A DNA stretch of 64,000 nucleotides from Victivallaceae bacterium (GCA_028709805.1 JAQUTL010000009.1:1-64000); one strand, 5' to 3'; positions 45,991 to 54,840 are shown, numbered from the stretch's first letter. Translations and numbers: made by a program. Notes: generated by a model not told the origin, from the sequence alone.

Positions 45991-47688
45991 CTATTGACCG
46001 CACGGCTTGACCGCCGCCCGGTTCAGCGCGCTGAACAGCGCGGCCAGCGCCGCGCGATCGATGTTGGAGTGGACGCCGCAGCCGTAAACCAGATCGCTGT
46101 GCCCCTTGAAACTGACGCCGACAAAAGCCATTGCCATGGCGTTCGCGCTGGTGCCGAGCGTGCGCTCGGAAAAATCGCGCAGTTCAAAATCCGGAACCAG
46201 CACGCAGTCACGCAGCGCATTGACCACGGCCGCGATCGGCCCGTTGCCGCGACTCTTCAAATTTTCGCGGTGACCGCTGTAATCAAGCGTAAAACTGACT
46301 TCGATCAGGTCTCCGGAGTCCTCCAGAATAACCCGCTGGTAGTTCAACATGCTGAATGGCGACTTGATGTTGAGAAATTCAGCGTCAAATATCTCGCGCA
46401 GTTTGGCCGAGTCGATCTCGCCGCCGTTCCGGTCCACATAATCCTGCACCACATGCCCGATCTGCGGGTGCATCGCCTTGGGCGGGAAAATACCGAATTC
46501 CTTTTCCAGCACATAGACCACGCCGCCCTTGCCGGACTGACTGTTGATCCGGATCAGATTCTCGTACGTCGCCCCCACGTCGGCCGGATCGATGTGCAGA
46601 TACGGCATCTTCCAGCCCTGACCGAAAAACTCCGATATCTCCCGGCGCTGGGCCATGCCCTTGCGGATCGCGTCCTGATGCGATCCGGAAAAGGCGGTGA
46701 AGACCAGCGCTCCGGCGTACGGATGGCGGGGATGCACTTCAATGCCGCTGGCGTTCTCCACCATGCGCACGATGTCGGACATATGATCGAAATGCAGTCC
46801 GGTGTTGATCCCGCGCGACTCCATGTTCAGCGCCAGAATTGAAATGTCGAGATTGCCGGTGCGCTCACCGTGGCCGAAGATTGTCCCCTCAACCCGGGTC
46901 GCGCCGGCCAGCAGCGCCAACTCGGTGGCGGCGACCGCGCATCCCTGATCGTTGTGGGCGTGGAGGCTGACGATGGTGTCGGCCATATAGCGGTATTTTC
47001 CACAGAAATACTCAATCATGTCGGCGTACTGGTTCGGCGGACGGCGTTCGACGGTGGCGGGCAGGTTCAGAATAAACTCGTCGCGGCGCACCGGCTTCCA
47101 GGTGTCGTGCACCGCTTCGCACAGCCCGACCACAAAATCCAGGTCGCTGTCGGTGAACTCCTCCGGAGAAAACTCGTAGGCGACATGATCGCGGATGCCC
47201 ATCCTGGCAATGCCGTCGCGGATCATGGCGGTGCCGTCCACCGCCAGCTGAACCACCTGCTCGCGGGTATAGCCGAACACAAACTTGCGGTGCAGATCGC
47301 TGGTCGCCACATAGCAGTGGACGATCGCGGAATGAACCCCCTGAATGGCCTCCAGCGTACGGTCGATCAAATGCTTCCTGGCCTGGGTCAGCACCGAGAT
47401 GCGGACATCGGCCGGGATCAGGTTGTCGTCAATCAGCCGGCGGCAGAAGTCGAAATCGTCCTGCGAGGCGGACGGGAAGCCGATCTCAATCTCCTTGAAC
47501 CCGATTTCGACCAGCATATTGAAATACGCGAGTTTTTTATCCACATCCATGGGAATGGGCAGCGCCTGATTCCCGTCGCGCAAATCGACGCTGGTCCAGA
47601 TCGGCGCCTTACTGAGGATGCGGTCCGGCCATTGACGGTTTTTTATCTTTATCGGTTCCGGGTATTTATATTTTGTTTGCTCCGACAT
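45991..47688 (-). CDS. leuA: 2-isopropylmalate synthase (long LeuA2 type)
   Basis: Condenses acetyl-CoA with 2-ketoisovalerate, the first step of leucine synthesis. 565 residues, the long type with a C-terminal leucine-sensing regulatory domain (about 430-565). The DRE-TIM catalytic marks are present: SVDLRDGNQAL at the start of the barrel and VSLHAHND for metal binding. The ATG at 47688 starts the conserved region; an ATG at 47718 is possible. No leuB, leuC or leuD is near. Upstream lies a leader with a promoter, a short ORF and a terminator-like hairpin, which points to attenuation in addition to feedback by leucine. Confidence 0.96.
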   Translation of the reverse strand: MSEQTKYKYPEPIKIKNRQWPDRILSKAPIWTSVDLRDGNQALPIPMDVDKKLAYFNMLVEIGFKEIEIGFPSASQDDFDFCRRLIDDNLIPADVRISVLTQARKHLIDRTLEAIQGVHSAIVHCYVATSDLHRKFVFGYTREQVVQLAVDGTAMIRDGIARMGIRDHVAYEFSPEEFTDSDLDFVVGLCEAVHDTWKPVRRDEFILNLPATVERRPPNQYADMIEYFCGKYRYMADTIVSLHAHNDQGCAVAATELALLAGATRVEGTIFGHGERTGNLDISILALNMESRGINTGLHFDHMSDIVRMVENASGIEVHPRHPYAGALVFTAFSGSHQDAIRKGMAQRREISEFFGQGWKMPYLHIDPADVGATYENLIRINSQSGKGGVVYVLEKEFGIFPPKAMHPQIGHVVQDYVDRNGGEIDSAKLREIFDAEFLNIKSPFSMLNYQRVILEDSGDLIEVSFTLDYSGHRENLKSRGNGPIAAVVNALRDCVLVPDFELRDFSERTLGTSANAMAMAFVGVSFKGHSDLVYGCGVHSNIDRAALAALFSALNRAAVKPCGQ

Positions 47689-47743
47689 TTTCACATTGCT
47701 CCTTGCCACTACGGGCATTGCTACAAAAAAACTCCTTGATTTG

Positions 47744-47781
47744 AAAAAAGCTCCGGCGTGTTACGCTGACGCAGGGCGGAG
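47744..47781 (-). terminator. Terminator-like hairpin in the leuA leader (possible attenuator)
   Basis: Minus strand: outer stem CTCCG/CGGAG (47777-47781 with 47751-47755), inner stem GCGT/ACGC with a small bulge, followed by six T (47744-47749). It sits about 55 bases before leuA and after a short ORF, so it can stop transcription before leuA unless another fold forms. Confidence 0.6.
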
Positions 47782-47790
47782 AAAGGGTAT

Positions 47791-47928
47791 TCAGCCGCGA
47801 ATAAAAGCGCCAGCGACACTAAGTCGCCCGGCAGGAAGCGGCGGGAACTGAGGAATCACGGCGCGAATAAACCCGCCGGCTTGAAAAGCGGCGTTGCCTG
47901 CGGCGCGGTTGTAATCGTCCTTTCGCAT
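47791..47928 (-). CDS. 45-residue leader ORF upstream of leuA
   Basis: A small open frame just after the leuA promoter. GGAG lies seven bases before its ATG, and it stops ten bases before the terminator-like hairpin. The peptide is basic and Ala/Gly/Arg-rich with two FIR segments (GGFIRAVIP and GAFIRG) that match an imperfect DNA direct repeat. It has only two Leu codons, so it is not a classical Leu-codon leader. It could be a regulatory leader peptide, a small protein, or chance. Confidence 0.4.
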   Translation of the reverse strand: MRKDDYNRAAGNAAFQAGGFIRAVIPQFPPLPAGRLSVAGAFIRG

Positions 47929-47954
47929 ACACTGACTCCATGAATAAACATATA

Positions 47955-47983
47955 AATATAATATTGGTTCCCGTAATTGTCAA
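47955..47983 (-). promoter_or_regulatory. Strong leuA promoter
   Basis: Minus-strand perfect TTGACA (47978-47983), 17-bp spacer, TATATT (47955-47960). The predicted transcript has a leader of about 260 bases before leuA, much longer than others in this window. Confidence 0.75.
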
Positions 47984-48065
47984 CCCGTCCGCCCAAAAAA
48001 AATCAATAAAGCCGCAGCCGGACGCGGCGGAGTGTTGCGGAGTCGGACGCGGCATGCTATATTAT

Positions 48066-48071
48066 TATAAT
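48066..48071 (+). promoter_or_regulatory. -10 element for the coiled-coil gene and ribosomal cluster
   Basis: Perfect TATAAT with a weak -35 region upstream. The transcription start would be near 48078, just before the ATG at 48095. This excludes the upstream TTG start at 48071. No other promoter was seen between here and rplV. Confidence 0.45.
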
Positions 48072-48094
48072 TGAAAGGCATAAATCCGCTGAAA

Positions 48095-49087
48095 ATGAAA
48101 AAAAGAGGAAAAAACATTATTTGCGGGTGGAAAAAAACCATTAGGGCATGTATAATATATGCTCTGTCTATCTTTGTGTCTTGCGTAACCGGCAGTGCGA
48201 TCGCCGGGACGCAGGCTCCGGGCGGCGATGTGCGAAACTTGCCGGGCGGAGAAAACGGGGAAGTTGCGGGAAGGCAAGACTCCCCCCGTTCCGAAGCGAA
48301 GCAGGAGGACGCGGGAAGGTGCTCTCCGGCAGCGGCGGAAACGGTCGGTGAACAGGCGGAAGCGCGGAAGGATGCCGGCGGCGGCGATGCAAATGCCGGC
48401 GGCGGAACGGAGGCGCTGAAGCGTGAAATCGCCGGGTTGAAACTCAAAGTTGAGACGGGTGAGGCGGAAAACGCCGCCTTGCGATCCGAGCTTGATCTGG
48501 TAAGGAAAGGGCTTGGAGAGCTGCTTGACAAATTGCAGGAAAAGGATCGTCGGCTTCAAGCGCTTGAGCTGAAATACGCCGAACTGCTCGAACCGGAAGG
48601 AACGGGCGGCGGCGAAAGGGAAGTTCGGCTGATGGCGCGTTTGAACGAGCTGACGAACCGCGGAGAGGCTCTTGCGAGGAGCTTGTCCGAATACTGCAAA
48701 CAGGCCGATTCGCTGATGGAGGTTTCCGGGGTGGACGAACTGCGCAAAGCGCAGCTGCTGGTCGCCCGGGATTCACTGCTCGGCGAATTGCGAAAATTCA
48801 GCGTGGCCTCAGGCGGAGTTGAAGTTGAGAATCCGGATGTGCCCTTCAAGAGCACACGGGTTTACAGCGTCAACCGCGATCTGGGGCTGGTCGTGCTGCC
48901 GGTGGGCATCAACCATGGAGCATTCCATGGTCTGCTGTTGTACGGAGTCGGGAAGGCTCCGGTGCAGCTGCGCATCGTCAGTGTTCGGCCATTTGTTTCC
49001 GGAGCGGTGGTGATCAGCGGCGATATAGCCGATGTCACCGGCGGGATGGAGCTTGTCGCTGACGTGAACAAAATCCAAAAAAAGTGA
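48095..49087 (+). CDS. Exported or membrane-anchored coiled-coil protein leading the ribosomal operon
   Basis: 330 residues. A basic start and hydrophobic helix (about 15-40) form a signal peptide or anchor; a low-complexity Gly/Glu/Ala-rich part follows, then a long coiled coil (about 110-190) and a C-terminal beta domain (VNRDLGLVVLPVG, LRIVSVRPFVSGAVVISG) of a type I have seen in PVC envelope proteins but cannot name. No enzyme motif. Its stop codon lies 11 bases before the rplV start, so it appears to be the first gene of the ribosomal transcript, which is unusual. Confidence 0.75.
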   Translation: MKKRGKNIICGWKKTIRACIIYALSIFVSCVTGSAIAGTQAPGGDVRNLPGGENGEVAGRQDSPRSEAKQEDAGRCSPAAAETVGEQAEARKDAGGGDANAGGGTEALKREIAGLKLKVETGEAENAALRSELDLVRKGLGELLDKLQEKDRRLQALELKYAELLEPEGTGGGEREVRLMARLNELTNRGEALARSLSEYCKQADSLMEVSGVDELRKAQLLVARDSLLGELRKFSVASGGVEVENPDVPFKSTRVYSVNRDLGLVVLPVGINHGAFHGLLLYGVGKAPVQLRIVSVRPFVSGAVVISGDIADVTGGMELVADVNKIQKK

Positions 49088-49098
49088 AGAAAGCGACT

Positions 49099-49431
49099 AT
49101 GGAAGTAAGAGCTTTAACAAAGAATGTGCGGATCAGCCCGGAAAAGGCGCGTCATATTTCGCGTCTGCTCCAGGGGTTGAGCGTGCGCGAGGCGCAGGCC
49201 ATTTGCGAGCTTAGTCCCCGCAAAGCGGCCCGTCTGTTCGGCAAGACCCTGAAGTCTGCCGTGGCGAATGCCGAGAACAATTCAGAGCTTGCCAGCAAGG
49301 ACCTGAAGGTCAAGTACGCCATCGTCAATGCCGGAGCCATGCTGAAGCGTTTTCGCCCGAAGGCGCGCGGCTCGGCCGGCCGTATTCGCAAGAGAACGAG
49401 CCATCTGGAAATCGTTCTGAGTGACATCTAA
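49099..49431 (+). CDS. rplV: 50S ribosomal protein L22
   Basis: 110 residues, as in E. coli. L22 lines the peptide exit tunnel; the extended hairpin loop near RPKARGSAGRI reaches it. MEVRA is the usual L22 start, so the ATG at 49099 is chosen over a GTG at 49084 that overlaps the previous gene. It is the first ribosomal gene of the cluster here; rpsJ, rplC, rplD, rplW, rplB and rpsS, which normally precede it, are absent. Confidence 0.97.
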   Translation: MEVRALTKNVRISPEKARHISRLLQGLSVREAQAICELSPRKAARLFGKTLKSAVANAENNSELASKDLKVKYAIVNAGAMLKRFRPKARGSAGRIRKRTSHLEIVLSDI

Positions 49432-49447
49432 TAATTAAGGTGAGATT

Positions 49448-50146
49448 GTGGGACAAAAAGTAAATCCGATTGGTTTGAGAACCGCGTTGACCAAAGATTG
49501 GGATTCGCGCTGGTTCGCCAACAATGCGATGTTCAGCACCTGGCTGCTTGAGGACTTGAAAATTCGCAAGTTCGTCAAGACCAAGTTTGCTGCTGCCGCG
49601 ATCGCCCGAGTCAAACTTGAGCGTTCGGCCAGCCGCATTCGCGTAACGATTTCCTCCGCCCGTCCCGGTGTATTGATCGGGAAGAAGGGCGCGGAGCTGG
49701 ATACGCTCCGTCAGGAGATCGGCAAACTTATCAACAACGACACCAAGGATATATTCGTCGATGTCGTCGAGGTCCGCAGGGCTGAGACCAACGCGCAGCT
49801 GGTGGCCGAGAGCATCGCGCTTCAGCTGGAGCGTCGAATTGGTTTCCGCCGTGCGATGAAACGCGCCATTCAGCTTGCCATGGAAAATGGAGCTGACGGT
49901 ATCAAGATCAACTGCGCCGGCCGTTTGGGCGGAGCGGAGCTTGCGCGTTCGGAACAGTACAAGGAAGGGCGGGTGCCGCTGCACACGCTGAAAGCGAAGA
50001 TTGACTACGGGTTCGTGGAAGCGAACACGACTGCGGGTAAAATCGGCGTGAAAGTTTGGATTTGCCATAACGAGGCGATGGAGGAAGAGAACAATGCCAC
50101 TAATGCCAAAAAGGGTAAAGTACAGAAAAATACAGCGCGGAAGTAA
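49448..50146 (+). CDS. rpsC: 30S ribosomal protein S3
   Basis: 232 residues. S3 binds the 30S head at the mRNA entry. It starts at a GTG with AAGGTGA five bases upstream. The KH RNA-binding domain (about 40-110) has the IGKKG loop at 77-81; the second domain carries GVKVWI. The last 53 bases overlap the rplP start, coupling the two genes. The Lys/Asn-rich C-terminal tail is longer than in many S3 proteins. Confidence 0.98.
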   Translation: MGQKVNPIGLRTALTKDWDSRWFANNAMFSTWLLEDLKIRKFVKTKFAAAAIARVKLERSASRIRVTISSARPGVLIGKKGAELDTLRQEIGKLINNDTKDIFVDVVEVRRAETNAQLVAESIALQLERRIGFRRAMKRAIQLAMENGADGIKINCAGRLGGAELARSEQYKEGRVPLHTLKAKIDYGFVEANTTAGKIGVKVWICHNEAMEEENNATNAKKGKVQKNTARK

Positions 50147-50507
50147 CGCCGGTCTTGCAACCAAGAACAACAAGATCGATTTTGGCGACTTCGCACTGCA
50201 GGCTTTGACCCGTGGATATGTAACCAACAACCAGATTGAAGCGGCTCGTGTGGCGATCAACCGCCATTTGAAGCGCCGCGGCAAGGTCTGGATCCGTTTG
50301 TTCCCCTATAAATCTTTTACCAAGAAGCCGTTGGAAGTGCGTATGGGTAAAGGAAAGGGTAACGTTGAAGGCTGGATGGCGCCGGTCAAGCCGGGCCGGG
50401 TTCTCTTTGAGATCGCCGGCTGCAGCGAAACGGTGGCCCGTGAAGCCATGTCGCGCGCGGCGAACAAGCTTTGCCTGCGCTGCAAATTTTTGATGCGCGA
50501 GCTGTAA
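50094..50507 (+). CDS. rplP: 50S ribosomal protein L16
   Basis: 137 residues. L16 helps position tRNA in the A and P sites. MPKRVKYRK at the start and [17 protein letters not shown] in the middle are family hallmarks. GGAGG lies nine bases before the ATG at 50094, within the rpsC coding region; a second ATG follows at 50103. The long overlap with rpsC (53 bp) is unusual for this pair. Confidence 0.97.
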   Translation: MPLMPKRVKYRKIQRGSNAGLATKNNKIDFGDFALQALTRGYVTNNQIEAARVAINRHLKRRGKVWIRLFPYKSFTKKPLEVRMGKGKGNVEGWMAPVKPGRVLFEIAGCSETVAREAMSRAANKLCLRCKFLMREL

Positions 50508-50525
50508 TTAAGAAGGATGACTGCG

Positions 50526-50726
50526 ATGAAATACGATAAAATTCACGCCATGACCGATGCGGAGCTCACGGCTGCCTTGGCCGAGTTGCGCAAGGAGCTT
50601 CTGACGCTGAAGATCCAGTCGCGTACCGGTCAGCTTGAGAAGCCGGCCCGAGTCCGTACGGCTCGCCGCGATATCGCCCGCGTTCATACCGAACAAACTG
50701 CACGTGCCGTCAAGGCAAACGACTAA
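50526..50726 (+). CDS. rpmC: 50S ribosomal protein L29
   Basis: 66 residues, a two-helix protein at the exit tunnel where trigger factor and SRP dock. ELTAALAELRKELLTLK and the closing RRDIARVHTE are typical. An ATG at 50517 touches its AGAAGG site, whereas the ATG at 50526 is nine bases after it, so the second is preferred. Confidence 0.95.
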   Translation: MKYDKIHAMTDAELTAALAELRKELLTLKIQSRTGQLEKPARVRTARRDIARVHTEQTARAVKAND

Positions 50727-50749
50727 TTACGGAAATTTGAGTGTGAACT

Positions 50750-51031
50750 ATGGAAAATACTGAAAATACCGTTGAACAGCGCGGACTGCGCAAAGAGCGC
50801 GTCGGTGTCGTCAAAAGCGACGTCCAGAACAAGACCATTGTGGTTGAAGTCGCCCGTCGCACGCCGCACCCGCTGTACAAGAAGGTTGTGAAGGTGCGCA
50901 GCAAGTACACCTGCCACGACGAGAACAACGAGGCGAAGAAAGGCGATACCGTGCGTATTGTCGAGACCCGCCCCCTGAGCAAAAACAAGCGCTGGCGCCT
51001 GCTGGAAATCATCAGCCGCGCGGAAGATTAG
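50750..51031 (+). CDS. rpsQ: 30S ribosomal protein S17
   Basis: 93 residues; an OB-fold primary rRNA-binding protein of the 30S body. [16 protein letters not shown] and the C-terminal [13 protein letters not shown] motif are clear. The N-terminus is about ten residues longer than in E. coli. It follows rpmC by 23 bp. Confidence 0.96.
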   Translation: MENTENTVEQRGLRKERVGVVKSDVQNKTIVVEVARRTPHPLYKKVVKVRSKYTCHDENNEAKKGDTVRIVETRPLSKNKRWRLLEIISRAED

Positions 51032-51046
51032 TTCTGAGGTGAAATT

Positions 51047-51412
51047 ATGATTCAAATGCAGACTAAGCTGAACGTGGCGGACAATTCTGGAGCCAAAAGC
51101 ATTGTGGTTATCACGGTGCTCGGGCAGCAGAAGGTTCTGGCGACGGTTGGCGACATTGTCACCGCGGCGGTCCGTGAAGCGATTCCGGACGGCACGGTAA
51201 AAAAAGGCACGGTGGTCAAAGCGGTCATTGTGCGCACGAAGAAGAAGATCCGCCGGGCGGACGGCTCCTATCTGGGGTTTGACGACAACGCGGCGGTGAT
51301 CATTGATGCCCAGAAGAACCCGGTCGGCACCCGTATTTTCGGGCCGGTTGCGCGTGAACTTCGGGACAAGGATTTCATGAAGATCGTTTCTCTGGCGCCG
51401 GAGGTGCTTTAA
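51047..51412 (+). CDS. rplN: 50S ribosomal protein L14
   Basis: 121 residues. L14 sits at the subunit interface. [11 protein letters not shown] near the start and [14 protein letters not shown] near the end are hallmarks of the family. The ATG at 51047 follows GAGGTGA. Its stop is one base before the rplX start. Confidence 0.97.
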   Translation: MIQMQTKLNVADNSGAKSIVVITVLGQQKVLATVGDIVTAAVREAIPDGTVKKGTVVKAVIVRTKKKIRRADGSYLGFDDNAAVIIDAQKNPVGTRIFGPVARELRDKDFMKIVSLAPEVL

Positions 51413-51413
51413 T

Positions 51414-51761
51414 ATGAAGAAATATCATGTCAGCAAGGGCGACAAGGTTGTCGTCATATCCGGAGACTGGAAGGGCGAGGAAGCCACAGTCCGCGCGATA
51501 GTTCCCGAAAAGGATCGCGTGGTGCTCGAATTCACGAAGCTTGACAGCAAGAAGCGTGCCGCGGAAGGCAAGAAAGCCGATCCGGGCAAGCGTACGATTC
51601 CGAAGCGCAGCCGCAAGCAGGGCGAGGCTCAGGGAATGATCGATCGCGCCGCTTCGGTGCATGTGTCGAATGTCGAGCTGACCGAAGAGGGCAAAAAGGC
51701 GAAACTTGAAAAGCAGGCGGCCTGGAAGAGCAAGAAAGCCGGCACCGCCGCGCAGGAGTAA
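51414..51761 (+). CDS. rplX: 50S ribosomal protein L24
   Basis: 115 residues. L24 starts 50S assembly and lies near the exit tunnel. The KOW motif is at the start (KGDKVVVISGDWKGEEA), and VHVSNVEL marks the end of the core. The middle, with many Lys, and the Ala/Lys tail are more diverged and longer than in E. coli (104). It is one base behind rplN. Confidence 0.95.
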   Translation: MKKYHVSKGDKVVVISGDWKGEEATVRAIVPEKDRVVLEFTKLDSKKRAAEGKKADPGKRTIPKRSRKQGEAQGMIDRAASVHVSNVELTEEGKKAKLEKQAAWKSKKAGTAAQE

Positions 51762-51766
51762 GAACA

Positions 51767-52306
51767 ATGCCTGATATGCTGAAAAAATATACAGACGAGG
51801 TGCGCGGTGCGCTTCAGGAGAAACTGCAGTACAAGAATGTGATGCAGATTCCGAAGCTCACCAAGATCGTGATTTCGACCGGCATGCAAAGCGGTTGCGA
51901 ACGCGACGCCTTTACCGAAGCCCAGAAGCAGATCGGAGCGTTTACCGGTCAGAAGCCGATGATTACGAAAGCGAAGAAGAACGTATCGAACTTCAAGCTG
52001 CGTGTCGGCATGCAGATCGGTGTGATGGTCACGCTTCGCGGTCGTCGGATGTACGAGTTTCTGGATCGTTTTGTTCACAACACGCTGCCGCGTGTCCGCG
52101 ACTTCCGGGGCATCAGCCCGAAGGGGTTTGACGGAGCGGGCAACTACAATGTCGGCGTGCCGGACATTGCCGTGTTCACTGAAATCGATCAGGACAAATT
52201 GAAGTATCCGCTCGGGGTCAATGTGACGATGGTCACCACCGCCAAGACCGACGCCGAGGCATTCGAGCTTCTGAAGCTGATGGAAATTCCGTTCGCGGAA
52301 CAGTAA
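51767..52306 (+). CDS. rplE: 50S ribosomal protein L5
   Basis: 179 residues. L5 binds 5S rRNA and touches the P-site tRNA. Typical segments are IPKLTKIVISTG, TGQKPMITKAKKNVSNFKLR (shown as TGQKPMITKA) and the late NVTMVTTAKTDAEAFELL. It sits in the standard order after rplX. Confidence 0.98.
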   Translation: MPDMLKKYTDEVRGALQEKLQYKNVMQIPKLTKIVISTGMQSGCERDAFTEAQKQIGAFTGQKPMITKAKKNVSNFKLRVGMQIGVMVTLRGRRMYEFLDRFVHNTLPRVRDFRGISPKGFDGAGNYNVGVPDIAVFTEIDQDKLKYPLGVNVTMVTTAKTDAEAFELLKLMEIPFAEQ

Positions 52307-52318
52307 GGGACGTAAACT

Positions 52319-52504
52319 ATGGCAAAGAAAAGTTTGATCGTAAAGTGCGAGCGCGGGAACAAGTTTCCGGTGCGCAACTACACTCGCTGCAAAGTTTGCG
52401 GCCGTCCGCGTGCGTACATTGGTAAATTCGGCCTGTGCCGAATCTGTTTCCGGGAACTGGCCTCGAGTGGTCAGATCCCCGGCGTAACCAAGGCCAGCTG
52501 GTAA
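52319..52504 (+). CDS. rpsN: 30S ribosomal protein S14 (zinc-binding type)
   Basis: 61 residues, the short zinc form with four Cys (C24, C27, C40, C43) in CKVC and CRIC. The long, Cys-free form used by many Gram-negatives is about 100 residues. This shows the genome kept the zinc form in its ribosomal cluster. It lies between rplE and rpsH in the usual order. Confidence 0.97.
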   Translation: MAKKSLIVKCERGNKFPVRNYTRCKVCGRPRAYIGKFGLCRICFRELASSGQIPGVTKASW

Positions 52505-52519
52505 AAAGGAGAATCGAAA

Positions 52520-52915
52520 ATGAGTTTACAGGATCCGATTGCCGATATGCTGACCCGTCTTCGCAATGCCGGAGCGGCCGGGCTCGAAGTTGTCGAGATG
52601 CCCGGCAGCAAGGAAAAGCTTGCGATCGCCGAGGTTATGAAATCGGAAGGATACATTGCCGATTATCAGGCGAAGACCGAGAACAAGAAAGGTTTTCTTG
52701 TGGTCACGCTGAAATATTATGAAGGCAAACCGGTCATCGAAGGGCTTCAGCGGATCAGCAAGCCCTCCTGCCGGATTTATTGCGGCGCCAAGGAGATTCC
52801 GAACGTCCGCAATGGTCTCGGCACGGTGATTATGACGACTCCGAAAGGGGTCATGAGCGGTAAGAAAGCGGCGGCCGAGAACATCGGCGGCGAAGTGCTT
52901 TGTTACATTTGGTAA
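52520..52915 (+). CDS. rpsH: 30S ribosomal protein S8
   Basis: 131 residues. S8 binds 16S rRNA helix 21 and in E. coli also represses its own operon. DPIADMLTRLRNA at the start and TPKGVMSGKKA near the end are hallmarks. AAAAGGAG lies upstream. Confidence 0.98.
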   Translation: MSLQDPIADMLTRLRNAGAAGLEVVEMPGSKEKLAIAEVMKSEGYIADYQAKTENKKGFLVVTLKYYEGKPVIEGLQRISKPSCRIYCGAKEIPNVRNGLGTVIMTTPKGVMSGKKAAAENIGGEVLCYIW

Positions 52916-52945
52916 AGAAACTTGAACCGGAAAGATTGAAATAAA

Positions 52946-53479
52946 ATGTCACGAATTGGAAATAAAGTGATTGACATTCCGGCCGGAGTCAAGGTCAATG
53001 TCGCGGACGGAGTCGTGACGGTCGAAGGCAAGAGCAAGCTCACGCTCACTCTGCCGCCGAAAGTGGCGGTTGAGCTGGACGGAGCCCAGTTGCACGTTCG
53101 CCAGAGCGAGGACAGCGGCGAATCAAGCGCGATGCAGGGTCTGGCCCGCAGTCTGATCCACAACATGGTTGTGGGTGTGGTCAGCGGGTTCCGCAAGGAG
53201 CTTCAGATCGTCGGCGTCGGCTATCGTGCGCAGATCGCGGGTAACAAGCTCACGCTCAACGTTGGCTTTTCGCATCCGATCGAATACACTGTTCCCGAAG
53301 GGGTCAAAGTGACGGTGGTTGAAAACGTCAAGATGATCATTGAAGGGGCGGACAAGCAGCTGGTCGGGGAGACCGCGGCCACCATTCGCCGTTTCCGCAA
53401 GCCGGAACCCTACAAAGGCAAGGGCATCCGTTATGTCGATGAGACCATTATCCTCAAAGAGGGTAAGTCGGTCGGATAA
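52946..53479 (+). CDS. rplF: 50S ribosomal protein L6
   Basis: 177 residues of two repeated alpha/beta domains near the GTPase-associated centre. MSRIGNK at the start, VGYRAQ in the middle and RRFRKPEPYKGKGIRY at the end are clear family marks. Spacing to rpsH is 30 bp. Confidence 0.98.
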   Translation: MSRIGNKVIDIPAGVKVNVADGVVTVEGKSKLTLTLPPKVAVELDGAQLHVRQSEDSGESSAMQGLARSLIHNMVVGVVSGFRKELQIVGVGYRAQIAGNKLTLNVGFSHPIEYTVPEGVKVTVVENVKMIIEGADKQLVGETAATIRRFRKPEPYKGKGIRYVDETIILKEGKSVG

Positions 53480-53494
53480 CATTGAGGTAGTAAT

Positions 53495-53857
53495 ATGGCA
53501 GTCAGAAGTAAGAAAGAGCTGCGGGTCCGCCGTCATTTGCGGATTCGCAAGAAGGTTTCCGGCACTGGCGAGCGTCCCCGTTTTGCGGTTAGCGTCACCA
53601 CGAACAACATCTATTGTCAGTTCATTGATGATGTCAGCGGCGTGACTCTGGCCTCGGCCAGCACGATGAGCGCCGCGTTCAAGGGAGCCAATGCCCGTCC
53701 GAACATGGACGGAGCGGCTCTGTTGGGCAAACTTGCCGCCGAGAGCGCCAAAGCCGCCAACATCACCGAAGTGGTTTTTGACCGCTGCGGCTATCGTTTC
53801 CATGGCCGGGTCAAGGCGATTGCCGAGGCCGCCAAGGCCAATGGGCTTAAATTTTAG
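53495..53857 (+). CDS. rplR: 50S ribosomal protein L18
   Basis: 120 residues. L18 binds 5S rRNA with L5. [18 protein letters not shown] near the start and [19 protein letters not shown] at the end are typical (the latter split as [12 protein letters not shown] and KAIAEAA). It is in the standard position between rplF and rpsE. Confidence 0.97.
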   Translation: MAVRSKKELRVRRHLRIRKKVSGTGERPRFAVSVTTNNIYCQFIDDVSGVTLASASTMSAAFKGANARPNMDGAALLGKLAAESAKAANITEVVFDRCGYRFHGRVKAIAEAAKANGLKF

Positions 53858-53868
53858 GAGTCGGACTT

Positions 53869-54372
53869 ATGGCGAAACGTGAAAAATTCAAGACCGAAGA
53901 GGTCGCCAGCGACATCAGCGAGAGCGTGATTTCGATCAATCGCTGCAGCAAGGTTGTCAAGGGCGGCAAGAACTTCAGTTTCGGCGCGCTGGTGATTGCC
54001 GGTGACGGCAAAGGGCGTGTCGGATACGGATATGGCAAGGCCAACGAAGTTGCCGACGCCATCCGCAAAGGCAACGAAGCCGCGCGCAAGAACATGGTCG
54101 CGATCCCGCTGAAGGGGCAGACGCTTCCGCACGAAGTCGAAGTCAAGTTCGGTGGAGCGCAGGTGCTGCTGAAGCCGGCGAGTCCGGGTACCGGACTGAT
54201 CGCCGGCGGTGCGGTGCGTGCGATTCTTGAGCTTGCCGGCGTCAAGGACGTGCTGGCCAAGTCGCTCGGTGCGAGCAATTCCGTCAACGTGGCCAAGGCG
54301 ACGTTCAAGGCGATTGCGAGTCTTTCCAGCCGTGAAGACGTGCTGAAGCGCCGCGGCGTTGAATCTCTGTAA
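53869..54372 (+). CDS. rpsE: 30S ribosomal protein S5
   Basis: 167 residues. S5 helps decoding accuracy and mRNA entry. The double-strand RNA-binding-like part has [20 protein letters not shown] (here [15 protein letters not shown]), and the C-terminal part has [15 protein letters not shown]. The next gene should be rpmD (L30), but rplO follows after 18 bp. Confidence 0.98.
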   Translation: MAKREKFKTEEVASDISESVISINRCSKVVKGGKNFSFGALVIAGDGKGRVGYGYGKANEVADAIRKGNEAARKNMVAIPLKGQTLPHEVEVKFGGAQVLLKPASPGTGLIAGGAVRAILELAGVKDVLAKSLGASNSVNVAKATFKAIASLSSREDVLKRRGVESL

Positions 54373-54390
54373 AGCAAGGGGATGTGAAAA

Positions 54391-54840
54391 ATGAAATTGC
54401 ATGAACTCACCACGACCCCCGGCAGCACCCAGCGAAGCAAGCGGGTCGGCCGCGGCGACGGGTCCGGCATGGGCAAGACCGCGACGCGCGGCGAAAAAGG
54501 CCAGAAATCGAGAACCGGGTCCACGATCCGTCCGTTCTTTGAAGGCGGCCAGATTCCGCTGTTCCGTCGTCTGCCCAAGCGCGGCTTCAAGAATCCCGAC
54601 CGTATTGAGTACGAACTGGTCAACCTGAGCGTTCTCAACGATCATTTTGAAGCCGGCGATGTCGTCGACATTGATATTCTGAAGCAGCGCGGACTTGCCG
54701 GCAAAGGCAAGGACATGCTGCTCAAGGTGCTCGCCAACGGCGAAATCGGTAAAGCGCTCACGGTCAAAGCGGTGAAATTCTCCGCCCAGGCCAAGGCCAA
54801 GATCGAAGCGGCCGGCGGCAGTTGCGTGGAGCTGGCATAA
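54391..54840 (+). CDS. rplO: 50S ribosomal protein L15
   Basis: 149 residues. L15 joins late in 50S assembly. KRVGRGDGSGMGKTATRGEKG (shown as KRVGRGDGSGMGKT), RRLPKRGFKN and a C-terminal KIEAAGG motif are typical. AAGGGGATG lies upstream of the ATG. A 177-bp spacer with hairpins separates it from secY. Confidence 0.98.
   Translation: MKLHELTTTPGSTQRSKRVGRGDGSGMGKTATRGEKGQKSRTGSTIRPFFEGGQIPLFRRLPKRGFKNPDRIEYELVNLSVLNDHFEAGDVVDIDILKQRGLAGKGKDMLLKVLANGEIGKALTVKAVKFSAQAKAKIEAAGGSCVELA

Noticed and set aside
47819-48055. A 78-residue minus-strand frame in the leuA upstream region
   Set aside because: It would start upstream of the strong promoter on the same strand and reads as Arg-rich shadow; the 45-codon frame after the promoter is more plausible.
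48071-48094. TTG start for the coiled-coil protein
   Set aside because: The TTG overlaps the last base of the TATAAT box, so it would not be in the mRNA if that promoter is used.
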